The position numbers and the translations under genes are program-made. Of a stretch of 64,000 nt of DNA, positions 1-8,893 are shown one piece after another; position 1 is the stretch's first letter; every line of letters begins with the position of its first letter. The stretch comes from Mixta mediterraneensis (GTDB lineage: Bacteria > Pseudomonadota > Gammaproteobacteria > Enterobacterales > Enterobacteriaceae), in the NCBI RefSeq assembly GCF_014946725.1, contig NZ_JACFXY010000001.1, forward strand, positions 372,001-436,000. The letters are read 5' to 3'. Below the pieces are notes generated by a model that was not told the origin of the DNA, did not search any database, and saw nothing but the letters and a program-made list of their open reading frames with translations.

Positions 1-881
1 TGGCATGTCATCCCGCCTTTGTGAATCGCGACATTTTTCCACGTCTGGCGGATCGTCTGACCCAGAAACAGTTGCTCGCTCAGCTCAGTCTCGCCACCGC
101 GCCGTGGCAGTTGCTGGCAGATAAGCGTGAATGGCCAGAGGTATTTAATACGCTGGGTGAACTGGCAATTGTGAAGCGTCGCACAGGCGGTTACGACGGC
201 CGCGGTCAATGGCGTTTACGAGCCAGTGAAACCGCTACGCTGCCTGATGAGTGCTATGGCGAATGCATTGTCGAACAGGGCATTAACTTTTTAGGTGAAG
301 TCTCGCTGGTCGGCGCGCGTGCGCAAGATGGCAGCACCGCGTTTTATCCGCTGACACATAATTTGCATCAGGACGGCATTTTGCGCACCAGCGTAGCTTT
401 CCCGCAGGCCGATGCTGCACAACAGCAACAGGCTGAAGTGATGCTCAGCGCAATTATGCATGAGCTGGAATATGTCGGCGTGATGGCAATGGAATGTTTT
501 GTCACACCGGAAGGCCTGCTAATCAACGAGTTGGCTCCGCGCGTACATAACAGCGGGCACTGGACGCAAAATGGCGCTTCGATCAGTCAGTTCGAGCTGC
601 ATCTGCGGGCCGTACTGGGCCTGGCTTTGCCACAACCGGTGGTGATGGCTCCCTCAGTGATGGTGAATCTGATTGGCACTGCGGTAAACCTGGACTGGCT
701 ACAACAACCGCTGGTCCACCTGCACTGGTACGACAAAGAGGTGCGTCCGGGTCGCAAAGTAGGTCATTTAAATCTCACCGACAGCGATCAGCCGCGCCTT
801 CAGGCTGCACTTGAAGCGCTGATACCACAGCTGCCGGAAGCGTATGCCAGCGGCATTGCCTGGGCCGTGGAAAAACTCTGA
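1..881 (+). CDS. purK: PurK, N5-carboxyaminoimidazole ribonucleotide synthase (5' end outside window)
   Basis: The frame is open from the first bases of the window (reading A-C-H-P-A-F-V-N-R-D), so the GTG at position 21 is an internal valine and not the start. About 290 codons of a normally ~355-residue protein are present. PurK is an ATP-grasp enzyme that uses ATP and bicarbonate to carboxylate AIR to N5-CAIR in purine synthesis. The ATP-grasp core is visible in KRRTGGYDGRGQ (nucleotide loop) and in LINELAPRVHNSGHWTQ, the conserved metal/substrate segment. purE normally lies just upstream, outside this window. The downstream neighbour ybbP is convergent. Confidence 0.97.
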   Translation, partial: ACHPAFVNRDIFPRLADRLTQKQLLAQLSLATAPWQLLADKREWPEVFNTLGELAIVKRRTGGYDGRGQWRLRASETATLPDECYGECIVEQGINFLGEVSLVGARAQDGSTAFYPLTHNLHQDGILRTSVAFPQADAAQQQQAEVMLSAIMHELEYVGVMAMECFVTPEGLLINELAPRVHNSGHWTQNGASISQFELHLRAVLGLALPQPVVMAPSVMVNLIGTAVNLDWLQQPLVHLHWYDKEVRPGRKVGHLNLTDSDQPRLQAALEALIPQLPEAYASGIAWAVEKL

Positions 882-1009
882 TCGTATATTTTTTATCCCC
901 ATAACGTTCAGTTGCCAGATAAGGGGAAACCGGGTGAGAGCTACCGCATGCAAAGAAGTAAACATGCCGCAGCCCTCACCTGTTGCCCACCGTTAAGGGT
1001 TCTGGTTCA

Positions 1010-3427
1010 TCATCCTGCCTCAAACCCTTTAAACAGCGCTTTCCCTTTCAGTAACCGAACGCCCAGCCAGCCGCCGCACAACGACAATAACAGCGCACCG
1101 CCGAGCGGTAACATCAGCCACAACGTCCAGTCCGGCTGCCAGGGGAAATCAAACACTTTACGCTGCAAGCCTCATAATGCTGCTTCTGCACCCAGGGCTG
1201 CCGCCACGCCTGACACGACGCCGAGCAAGGCAAACTCACACCACAGCGTGCTTCGCAGCAGCCGCTTACTGGCCCCCAACGTACGATATACCACCAGTTC
1301 CTGACGGCGCTGCCGCATCCCGACCTGAATTTGCGCTAATAACAGCAACACGCCACAGGCCGTTACCAGTACGACCATGATCTCTAGCGCCTGGCTGACC
1401 TGCGCCAGCAGCTGGCCGATCTGCCGCATAATACTGCCAATGTCCAGCAGGCTAAGCGTCGGGAATTGACGGTTCAGTTGCGCCAGTAATCGCGGGTTGG
1501 GATCCATACGAAAACTGGTCAGCCAGGTTTGTGGCTGCGCATCCAGCGCGCCCGGCGGGAAGATAAAGAAGAAATTAGGCCGTAAACTTTCCCAGTCCAC
1601 TTTACGCAGGCTGGTAATTTTGGCGCGGAATGTCTGTGTATCGCCGTCAAAGGTCAATGAATCACCCAGCTTCAGGCCTAAACGCTCAGCCAGCTCAACC
1701 TCCATTGAGACTTCGCCCGCTTTCGGTGGCCAGCTTCCGGCGACCAGCGGATTATGATCGGGTCGCTCTGTCAGCGAAGTCAGGTTTAATTCGCGGTTCA
1801 GCGCGTTATCCATCTTCGGATCGGCTTTTTTGCCGTTCAGCTCACTCAGGCGCACACGGGCAATAGGGTAAAACATTTCTGGCTTGATCCGGTGAACTTG
1901 CAGAAAATCGCGTACCTGCGGCACCTGATCTTCAGTCATATTCAGCAGAAAAAAATTTGGACTGTCCGCTGGAAGCTGTTGCTGCCAGCGATCCAACAGA
2001 TCGCCACGCATCACCAGCAGCAAGGCCAGCAACATGAATGACAGCGAAAACGCTGCCAGCTGGCTCAGCGTTATACCCGGCTGACGCAGCAGGCGGTTGA
2101 TTGCTAACCGTAGCGCCAGATTGCGCAAAACTAAGCGTCGCAACAGCAGTAACGTGCTCCAGCCGAGCAATGCCAGTAATCCCGCCAGTAACACCACGCC
2201 CGTCAATAGCGCCCACAGCATTTTGCTGCCTCCCATCAACAGGGCCAGCAGCGCTACCACCAGCACACCCACCACAGGAAGGTAGATTTTCATCGGCCAG
2301 ATACTGGCTACCGCGTCCCGACGCAGCACCCGCAGCGGCTGCGTCGCCAACAGCAAACGATAAGGACGCAGCCCCACCAGCAATGAAATAACGAATAAAG
2401 ATCCCACTGACCACATCCATGGCCACACGCTGGCAGCGGGCAGGCTTGCCGGCAACACCGGTTTCAGCATCGTCATTAATATTGCTTCAACGCCCTGCCC
2501 CACAATGCTGCCGCCGATTGTCGCCAGTAATAATACCGCCAGCCATTGACCAATCATCAACTTTTGCAATGCGCCACGGGTGGCGCCCAATGTTTTCAGT
2601 ACCGCCACCAAATCATAACGGCTGCGACAGTAATGGCTCATTGCGACCGCCACAGCCGCAATCGCCAGCATTAACGTTAACAGCGCTGAAAGCAGTAAGA
2701 ATTGCTGCGCACGCTGCATGGAGCGCCCCAGCGCATCTTCAGAATTTTCAATGCTCGTCCATCGCTGTTCGGGTTTTAACTGCGGTTGGATCCAGCGGTC
2801 ATAAGACGCCAGCTGCGTGGGATTACCGGCAAATTTGTAGCGCCAGGTCAGGCGGCTACCCGGCTGAATCGCGCCGGTCTTGTCCACATCGGCAAGGTTA
2901 ATTAGCAAACGTGGCGCCATCTGAAACGGATTAAATCCTCCATCCGGTTCCTGGATCACTTCTCCGGCAATACGCAATGTAGTATCGCCCACCTCCAGCC
3001 GATCGCCGACTTTCAGGTTGAGGAGCGCCATCAAGCGGGGAGCCGCCAATGCCGTGCCCGCAACGGGTTTCAGTCCCGACGGCTGCGTTTGCAGTACGCC
3101 AAACATCGGATAACGGTTATCCACCGCTTTTACCGCCGCCAGCTGCGGCGTTTGTCCGGCAAACGTCATGGTCATAAAACTCAGCTGTCTGCTAACTGAC
3201 AAACCTTCTTCGCGCGCTTTCTTCAGCCACGCTTCTGGCACAACATCGCCGCTGCGTAAGGTTCGGTCACCCGCCATGAAATCACGGCTTTGCTGGTTCA
3301 GCCCTTTTCCCATGCGATCGCTGACAGAACCCAAAGCCAGCACGCAGGCCACCGCCAGCGTTAATGCCAGCCAGACAATAAGCAGCGAAGGCGAACGCCA
3401 CTCGCGCCAAAACCAGCGCCAGATCAT
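1010..3427 (-). pseudogene. ybbP: YbbP, FtsX-type ABC transporter permease, interrupted by an in-frame TGA
   Basis: This is a large membrane permease of the MacB/FtsX type. It has an N-terminal TM helix, a periplasmic region, four clustered TM segments, a second periplasmic region and a C-terminal TM block. It pairs with the ATPase YbbA, whose stop overlaps this start as ATGA (3424-3427). A GTG-type upstream start at 3439 is possible, but the protein begins [10 protein letters not shown] as in E. coli. A TGA at 1172-1174 (codon 752) ends the frame. The same frame then continues for 53 more codons, with GLQRKVFDFPWQPDW and two further hydrophobic segments, to a TGA at 1010-1012. This matches the expected C-terminus and an ~805-residue full length. 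No indel is needed, so this is a nonsense change that removes the last TM helices. Confidence 0.85.
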
Positions 3428-4110
3428 TGCTCCTCCCACAATTTGCCGTCACGCAAACGTAATCGGCGATCGCAACGCGCTGCTAATTGTTCATCGTGCG
3501 TAACCAGAATCAAGGTGGTGGCGAAATCGCGGTTGAGTGAAAACAGCAAATCAGCGATGTGATCGCCCGTTTTGCGGTCCAGATTACCGGTCGGTTCATC
3601 TGCAAACAGTAAACCAGGACGTCCGCTGAAAGCGCGAGCCAGCGCGACACGCTGTTGCTCGCCACCCGAAAGCTGGGCAGGAAGATGATGCAGACGTTCC
3701 CCTAAACCCAGCTGAATAAGAAGCTCGCGGGCCTGATCGCGGCTTTGACGATCGCTGTCGCCGCGCAGTAGGGCAGGCAACTGCACATTTTCTTGTGCAT
3801 TAAGTGTCGGCACCAGCATAAAAGCCTGAAAGACAAACCCCACCTGCTGTGCGCGTAACGCCGCGCGTTGTTCTTCATTCATCTGCTGTAACGGCTGGCC
3901 CAGCAGCTTAACCTCGCCGCTGCTGCCATCGTCAAGACCGGCCAGGATGCCTAATAATGTGGATTTACCGGAACCGGATTCTCCAGTCAACGCGATGGTT
4001 TCAGCTGGTTTGACAACTAACTCAACTCCGGTAAGGATGGTTAGCTGATGCTCTCCCTGACCGACGGACTTAGTAAGATCATGAACTTCAATAATGTTTT
4101 CCGCTGGCAT
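3424..4110 (-). CDS. ybbA: YbbA, ABC transporter ATP-binding protein (LolD/MacB type)
   Basis: A 228-residue cytoplasmic ATPase with Walker [10 protein letters not shown] (about residues 42-50), signature LSGGEQQR, Walker [13 protein letters not shown] and the H-loop VTHDEQ. The EPTGNLD form places it in the LolD/FtsE/MacB group, which powers mechanotransmitting permeases rather than substrate channels. It is translationally coupled to ybbP through an ATGA overlap. Its partner permease is truncated here, so the ATPase may have no functional partner. Its first 30 bases overlap the tesA start on the opposite strand, and each gene's promoter must lie in or beside the other. Confidence 0.95.
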   Translation of the reverse strand: MPAENIIEVHDLTKSVGQGEHQLTILTGVELVVKPAETIALTGESGSGKSTLLGILAGLDDGSSGEVKLLGQPLQQMNEEQRAALRAQQVGFVFQAFMLVPTLNAQENVQLPALLRGDSDRQSRDQARELLIQLGLGERLHHLPAQLSGGEQQRVALARAFSGRPGLLFADEPTGNLDRKTGDHIADLLFSLNRDFATTLILVTHDEQLAARCDRRLRLRDGKLWEEQ

Positions 4111-4701
4111 TATCCCTTCCTGTTATTGTGCCTTTTGCTGGTGTCTCGCCTTGCTGCGGCTGACACCCTGATGATTTTGGGTGACAGCCTGAGCGCCGGT
4201 TACCGGATGTCAGCCTCTGCTGCCTGGCCCAGCCTGCTCAATAAGCAGTGGCAGCAGCAACCCAGAGTCGTCAACGCCAGTATCAGCGGCGATACCGCTG
4301 CACAAGGACTGGCACGTTTACCTGCTCTATTAAAACAGCATCAACCGCAGTGGGTGTTAATCGGACTGGGCGGTAATGATGGTTTACGCGGTTTTACGCC
4401 TGATGCTATTGCGCAAAATTTACGTAAAGTCATCGACGACGTGAAAGCTGCCAATGCTAAACCGCTGCTGATGCAGATTCGTTTACCGGCCAATTATGGA
4501 CGTCGTTATACGGAAGCGTTCAGCGGGATCTATCCCGATCTGGCACAACAGTACGACATCCCTCTGGTGCCCTTTTTTATGGAGCAGGTTTACCCGAAAC
4601 CTGAGTGGATGCAGCAGGACGGCATTCATCCCAATCCTGATGCGCAACCTTTTATTGCCAACTTAATGGCAAAAGAACTTGCTCCGTTAGTTAAGCAGTA
4701 A
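4081..4701 (+). CDS. tesA: TesA, periplasmic acyl-CoA thioesterase I / protease I / lysophospholipase L1
   Basis: An SGNH-hydrolase of 206 residues. The N-terminal signal peptide ([20 protein letters not shown], ending around RLAAA/DT) sends it to the periplasm. Catalytic blocks are visible: GDSLS (nucleophile Ser), the oxyanion Gly in SISGD, GGNDG, and the D-x-x-H pair in DGIHPN. An ATG at 4048 is in frame, but the signal peptide and homology favour 4081. The ribosome-binding site is weak. The gene is divergent from ybbA with overlapping 5' ends, an arrangement also known in E. coli. Confidence 0.95.
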   Translation: MNFNNVFRWHYPFLLLCLLLVSRLAAADTLMILGDSLSAGYRMSASAAWPSLLNKQWQQQPRVVNASISGDTAAQGLARLPALLKQHQPQWVLIGLGGNDGLRGFTPDAIAQNLRKVIDDVKAANAKPLLMQIRLPANYGRRYTEAFSGIYPDLAQQYDIPLVPFFMEQVYPKPEWMQQDGIHPNPDAQPFIANLMAKELAPLVKQ

Positions 4702-4733
4702 TCGTCACATCCAGCGCAAAAACAGGTAAATAA

Positions 4734-5507
4734 ATGCAAAAATCTGTCCTGATAACCGGTTGTTCCAGTGGCATTGGCCTTGTCGCAGCAAACGATTTGC
4801 TGGCACGTGGATATAACGTTATTGCCGCCTGCCGCAAAACTGAAGACGTGGCACGCATGAACGCGCTCGGCTTTGTTGGATTGCAGCTGGATCTCAACGA
4901 TCCCGCTAGTGTCGATCGCGCTGCGGACACGGTGATCGCCCTGACTAACAACACACTTTTTGCTTTGTTTAACAACGGTGGCTTTGGCGTTTATGGCCCG
5001 CTGCAAACTCTCTCCCGCCAACAGCTAGAACAGCAATTCGCCACCAATCTTTTTGGAACACATCAGTTTACGATGCGCCTGCTTCCTGCCCTGCAGGCCT
5101 GTGGCGATGGTCGCATCATTAATACCAGTTCAGTGCTGGGTCTGGTGTCTACACCCGGTCGTGGTGCGTATGCCGCCAGCAAGTATGCGCTGGAAGCGTG
5201 GAGCGATGCGCTACGCCTGGAAGTTTGCCGTAGCGGCGTGCATGTCAGCCTGATTGAGCCCGGTCCACTCAAAACGCGTTTCACCGACAACGTCACCCAG
5301 GGTGAGCAAGAGAAACCCGTGCGCAACCCCGGTATTGCTGCCCGTTTTACCCTGCCGCCGGAAGCCATTCTGCCTAAATTACGCCACGCGCTGGAGAGCA
5401 AACATCCACGTTTACGCTATCCGGTGACCTTGATCGCACACGTTATGGGCTGGCTGAAACGCTTGCTTCCGGGCTGGATGATGGATCGCATTTTGCGCAG
5501 CCATTAA
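4734..5507 (+). CDS. ybbO: YbbO, short-chain dehydrogenase/reductase
   Basis: A 257-residue classical SDR enzyme. The N-terminal nucleotide-binding motif is TGCSSGIG (about residues 8-15), NNGG stands at the NNAG position, and the catalytic Ser of NTSSVLG precedes YAASK (Tyr and Lys of the active site). The C-terminus is hydrophobic ([18 protein letters not shown]), suggesting membrane association. E. coli YbbO is reported as an NADP-dependent aldehyde reductase, and the physiological substrate here cannot be read from the sequence. The gene starts 32 bases after tesA on the same strand and may be cotranscribed with it. Confidence 0.92.
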   Translation: MQKSVLITGCSSGIGLVAANDLLARGYNVIAACRKTEDVARMNALGFVGLQLDLNDPASVDRAADTVIALTNNTLFALFNNGGFGVYGPLQTLSRQQLEQQFATNLFGTHQFTMRLLPALQACGDGRIINTSSVLGLVSTPGRGAYAASKYALEAWSDALRLEVCRSGVHVSLIEPGPLKTRFTDNVTQGEQEKPVRNPGIAARFTLPPEAILPKLRHALESKHPRLRYPVTLIAHVMGWLKRLLPGWMMDRILRSH

Positions 5508-5586
5508 CCACTCAAGCCGAATTCAACTTGAAGCGCGGCTCGTTGGCCCCATATTCTTAGAACACTTTCTGCAAAGAGACTTATTC

Positions 5587-6444
5587 ATGTCACCACACGC
5601 TTCGATTATCGACATCAACGAATCCAACCTGCATCAGACACTTGAGCAGTCGATGCAGCTGCCGGTGCTGTTTTACTTCTGGTCCGAGCGCAGCCAGCAT
5701 TGTCTGGAACTTACGCCGCTGCTGGAACGTTTAGCGCAGGAATATGCCGGACAGTTTATTCTCGCCAGACTGGATTGTGATAAAGAGCAAATGGTGGCTT
5801 CGCAGTTTGGCTTGCGATCGATTCCGACGGTTTATTTGTTCCAGAATGGCCAGCCGGTTGATGGCTTCCAGGGACCGCAGCCAGAAGAAGCGGTCCGTGC
5901 GCTGTTAGAAAAAGTACTGCCGCGGGAAGAAGAACTTAAAGCGCAGCAGGCAATGGCACTGATGGAAGAAGGCAAGCCGCTTGATGCACTGCCGCTGCTG
6001 AAAGAGGCGTGGCAGTTAAGCAACCAGTCGAGCGAAATCGGTTTCCTGCTGGCTGACGTGTTGATTACCTTGAACCGCAGCGACGAAGCAGAAGCGGTGC
6101 TGAAAGCGGTGCCGCTACAGGATCAGGATACGCGCTACCAAAGCCTGATCGCGCAGATCGATTTGCTGAAGCAAGCCGCCGATACGCCGGAAATTCAACA
6201 GCTACAATCTCAGCTGGAGAGCGAGCCTTTGAATGCCGAGTTGGCTGCTAAACTTTCGTTACAACTCCATCAGGTGGGCCGCAACGAAGAGGCGCTGGAG
6301 CTACTGTTTAGCTTCCTTAAATCTGATCTGAATGCCGCTGATGGCCAGGCGCGGAAAATGCTGCAAGAAATTTTGGCTGCGCTAGGTACCGGCGACGCAC
6401 TTGCTGCACGCTATCGTCGCCAGCTCTACTCGCTGTTGTATTAA
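5587..6444 (+). CDS. cnoX: CnoX (YbbN), chaperedoxin with thioredoxin fold and TPR-like repeats
   Basis: A 285-residue cytoplasmic protein. Residues ~1-110 are a thioredoxin domain. The usual CxxC is SQHC, so the first cysteine is replaced by Ser, a feature of the family and not a lesion. The cis-Pro stretch SIPTVYLF is present. Residues ~115-285 are helical tetratricopeptide-like repeats that bind clients. In E. coli this holdase protects unfolded proteins during bleach stress and hands them to GroEL or DnaK. The gene stands alone between ybbO and qmcA, and the E. coli genes ybbL/ybbM are absent from the 57-base gap that follows. Confidence 0.95.
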   Translation: MSPHASIIDINESNLHQTLEQSMQLPVLFYFWSERSQHCLELTPLLERLAQEYAGQFILARLDCDKEQMVASQFGLRSIPTVYLFQNGQPVDGFQGPQPEEAVRALLEKVLPREEELKAQQAMALMEEGKPLDALPLLKEAWQLSNQSSEIGFLLADVLITLNRSDEAEAVLKAVPLQDQDTRYQSLIAQIDLLKQAADTPEIQQLQSQLESEPLNAELAAKLSLQLHQVGRNEEALELLFSFLKSDLNAADGQARKMLQEILAALGTGDALAARYRRQLYSLLY

Positions 6445-6454
6445 GTGAGGGACA

Positions 6455-6478
6455 ACGGGCCGAAGCGACTCGGCCCGT
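6455..6478. terminator. Perfect 9-bp hairpin between cnoX and qmcA
   Basis: ACGGGCCGA and TCGGCCCGT flank a 6-base loop, eleven bases after the cnoX stop. No T run follows, so it may be an attenuator or mRNA-stabilising hairpin and not a full intrinsic terminator. Confidence 0.5.
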
Positions 6479-6501
6479 CAGGCTGACAATCTGGAGGTTA
6501 T

Positions 6502-7416
6502 ATGTTGACTGTTATTCCGGTGCTTATCGTACTGGCGCTTGTCACCGTGTGGGCGGGCGTCAAAATTGTGCCGCAAGGCTTCCAGTGGACAGTAGAGCGT
6601 TTCGGTCGTTATACCCGTACGCTGCAACCCGGCTTAAGTCTGGTGGTCCCGTTTATGGATCGTGTTGGTCGTAAGATCAATATGATGGAGCGGGTGCTGG
6701 ACATCCCTTCGCAAGAGATCATCTCCAAAGATAACGCAAACGTCACCATTGATGCGGTGTGTTTTATTCAGGCCGTTGACCCGGCACGGGCCGCTTATGA
6801 AGTCAGTAATCTTGAGCTGGCCATTATCAACCTCACGATGACCAATATGCGCACGGTGCTGGGCAGCATGGAGCTGGATGAAATGCTGTCGCAGCGTGAC
6901 AGCATCAATACGCGGTTGCTGCATATTGTCGATGAAGCGACGAATCCGTGGGGCGTAAAAATTACCCGCATTGAAATCCGTGATGTACGCCCACCGCAGG
7001 AACTGATTGGCGCGATGAATGCGCAAATGAAAGCAGAGCGCACCAAGCGCGCCGATATTTTGGCAGCAGAAGGGGTTCGCCAGGCCGCAATACTGCGTGC
7101 TGAAGGTGAAAAGCAGTCACAGATTCTCAAAGCGGAGGGCGAACGCGCTTCTGCGTTTTTACAGGCGGAAGCGCGTGAACGTCAGGCGGAAGCCGAAGCG
7201 CGTGCCACTAAAATGGTATCTGAGGCAATTGCTGCCGGTGATGTTCAGGCGATCAACTACTTTGTGGCGCAGAAATATACCGATGCGCTGCAAAAAATTG
7301 GCGAGGCGAATAACAGCAAAGTGGTGATGATGCCGCTGGACGCCAGTAGCTTGCTGGGTTCCGTCGCGGGTATCAGTGAATTGCTTAAAGATGCACGCTC
7401 CGAGTCGAAACGCTAA
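6502..7416 (+). CDS. qmcA: QmcA, SPFH/stomatin-family membrane protein
   Basis: A 304-residue protein with one N-terminal TM helix ([19 protein letters not shown]), then the SPFH/PHB domain ([21 protein letters not shown] onward), then an Ala/Glu/Arg-rich coiled coil (about 180-240) typical of stomatin oligomers. In E. coli QmcA is an inner-membrane microdomain protein linked to FtsH/HflKC-type quality control. A strong GGAGG lies 5 bases before the ATG. Its stop overlaps the ybbJ start (TAATG), so the two are coupled, as is usual for SPFH-NfeD pairs. Confidence 0.96.
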   Translation: MLTVIPVLIVLALVTVWAGVKIVPQGFQWTVERFGRYTRTLQPGLSLVVPFMDRVGRKINMMERVLDIPSQEIISKDNANVTIDAVCFIQAVDPARAAYEVSNLELAIINLTMTNMRTVLGSMELDEMLSQRDSINTRLLHIVDEATNPWGVKITRIEIRDVRPPQELIGAMNAQMKAERTKRADILAAEGVRQAAILRAEGEKQSQILKAEGERASAFLQAEARERQAEAEARATKMVSEAIAAGDVQAINYFVAQKYTDALQKIGEANNSKVVMMPLDASSLLGSVAGISELLKDARSESKR

Positions 7417-7874
7417 TGCTGGTTGATATTATTGCTCATCCGCACTGGTTCTGGCTGACCCTGGGAGGCTTGCTGCTGGCGGCAGAAATGCTGGGCACCA
7501 GCGGATACTTATTATGGAGCGGCCTGGCGGCGGTAATGGTGGGCATTATCGAATGGTTTATTCCGTTCAGCTGGACGGCACAGGGCTCGATGTTTGCAAT
7601 ACTGACTCTGGTTTGCGTGTTCTTGTGGTATCGCTGGATGCGCTACCGCGAAAACCTACAACAGCCGAATGCACTGAACCAGCGCGGCAACCAGATGATT
7701 GGTATGCATCTGACACTGGAGACCTCACTCAAGGATGGGCTGGGTCATGTACGCATTGGTGACAGCAGCTGGCGCGTACAGGCTGAACAGGACTTAGCAG
7801 CGGGCACTCAGGTCGAAGTGATTGCTGTGGAAGGCATCACGCTGCGTATTCAACCGCGCTTCCCTTCCGAATGA
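7416..7874 (+). CDS. ybbJ: YbbJ, NfeD-like membrane protein partner of QmcA
   Basis: A 152-residue protein with two to three N-terminal TM helices ([49 protein letters not shown]) followed by a C-terminal OB-fold NfeD domain ([21 protein letters not shown]). The domain order and its position directly behind an SPFH gene match the NfeD family. It overlaps the qmcA stop by one base and its last 25 bases overlap the 3' end of convergent cueR. Confidence 0.93.
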   Translation: MLVDIIAHPHWFWLTLGGLLLAAEMLGTSGYLLWSGLAAVMVGIIEWFIPFSWTAQGSMFAILTLVCVFLWYRWMRYRENLQQPNALNQRGNQMIGMHLTLETSLKDGLGHVRIGDSSWRVQAEQDLAAGTQVEVIAVEGITLRIQPRFPSE

Positions 7875-8266
7875 TGACAGCAACCCGCCAGGTTATTAAT
7901 GATGGGGCATTCGGCGCCGTCATCGCCCGGACAGGCTTCTGCCAGCGCTAATAAACGTGCACGCATGGCGTGGAGTTCTTCAATATGCACCGCAATTTCG
8001 TCTGCCTTTTGCAACGTGCGCGCTTTCACATCCGCGCTATGACGCGCAGGATCGTTGAATAACGTGACCAGTTCGCGGCACTCGTCAAGCGTAAAGCCCA
8101 CCTGACGCGCCTGGCGCAATAAATTCAGCTCTTCGACGTGATGCGGATTGTAGCTACGGTACCCGTTCTCACTGCGCAACGGTGGTGTGACAATGCCCTT
8201 CTCTTCATAAAATCGAATTGCTTTGCTGGTAAGCCCGGTTGTTTTTGCTACATCGCTGATATTCAT
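7850..8266 (-). CDS. cueR: CueR, copper-responsive MerR-family activator
   Basis: A 138-residue MerR-type regulator. It has an N-terminal winged helix ([24 protein letters not shown]), a dimerisation coiled coil and a C-terminal metal loop in which two cysteines ([10 protein letters not shown]) could coordinate Cu(I), followed by a CCHH tail (GCCHHSE). CueR twists 19-bp-spacer promoters to switch on copA and cueO. The matching operator lies in front of copA at 8807-8837. cueR faces away from copA across a ~620-base gap. Confidence 0.95.
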   Translation of the reverse strand: MNISDVAKTTGLTSKAIRFYEEKGIVTPPLRSENGYRSYNPHHVEELNLLRQARQVGFTLDECRELVTLFNDPARHSADVKARTLQKADEIAVHIEELHAMRARLLALAEACPGDDGAECPIINNLAGCCHHSEGKRG

Positions 8267-8806
8267 TTTCTCTTTCCCCTTCCCTCCCGAAGGCGGGTAA
8301 CAGAATGACGCAACCCATAGAGGCGCTATGCCCGTTTAATTATTTACCTGCTGAACCTCTCCTGAACTTCCCGGTTTGCCACGCTTAAGTGAGCGCAAGG
8401 TAGACATACGACTAAAAAGGATTGTAGCCCACTATGCCTTGTAAACAGCAGGCACAGCGTGAATACAGCGTCTGGCTTCCGATATAGCGGAGTGGTCGTT
8501 CGTTGCAGTGCAATATTGTTCCCGCCCTGCGATGAACGAGTTGCAAACGGGTATTGCTATCCCGCGCTGCCTCCGTCTGGCAAGCCCGATGTCATTACTC
8601 AGAGGAACCGGGTATGCCCAATGCGAAGCCCTTTACCCGATTCGCCGTAATGTATATTCATTGCGCTGCCCCCAATGTTAACGCATCTGCCAACCTTGCC
8701 AGCTTCCGCCGAATGCGTTTTCCTTCGCACTCTCGCCGCCCTGTTTGCATTTCATCGCTATTCTTACGTTTTGCGGAAAGCCTCCAACAGCCAGCCAGTT
8801 AAATGC
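8267..8806. other. Intergenic region between cueR and the copA promoter, no gene recognised
   Basis: About 540 bases. Short open frames occur (for example from 8459, 8554 and 8675), but none has a clear ribosome-binding site or a recognisable protein. The cueR promoter must lie near 8270-8400. Unusually long for this gene pair. Confidence 0.5.
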
Positions 8807-8840
8807 TTGACCTTCCCCTTGATGGAAGGTCTAACCTTTA
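8807..8840 (+). promoter_or_regulatory. CueR-dependent copA promoter
   Basis: A -35 element TTGACC (8807-8812) and -10-like TAACCT (8832-8837) are separated by a 19-bp spacer. The spacer is filled by the dyad CCTTCCCC...GGAAGG (8811-8829). The long spacer with a centred dyad is the hallmark of MerR-family promoters, and this one closely resembles the known E. coli copA promoter. Confidence 0.92.
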
Positions 8841-8893
8841 ACACTCATCGAAAATGACCACACGATCAAATAGCATGAAACGAGGAGTTGAAT

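Noticed and set aside
1172..1174. TGA in ybbP read as selenocysteine
   Set aside because: YbbP is not a selenoprotein family, the aligned residue in E. coli is not Cys, and no SECIS-like hairpin is evident just downstream.
912..2901. Several plus-strand frames opposite ybbP, including a 160-codon one
   Set aside because: They are antisense shadows of ybbP with no start signals and low-complexity composition.
5587..6444. Loss of CxxC in CnoX as a lesion
   Set aside because: SQHC is the normal motif of the YbbN/CnoX family in enterobacteria.
8459..8857. Overlapping short frames in the cueR-copA gap
   Set aside because: No ribosome-binding sites, no protein resemblance, and the last one runs through the copA promoter.
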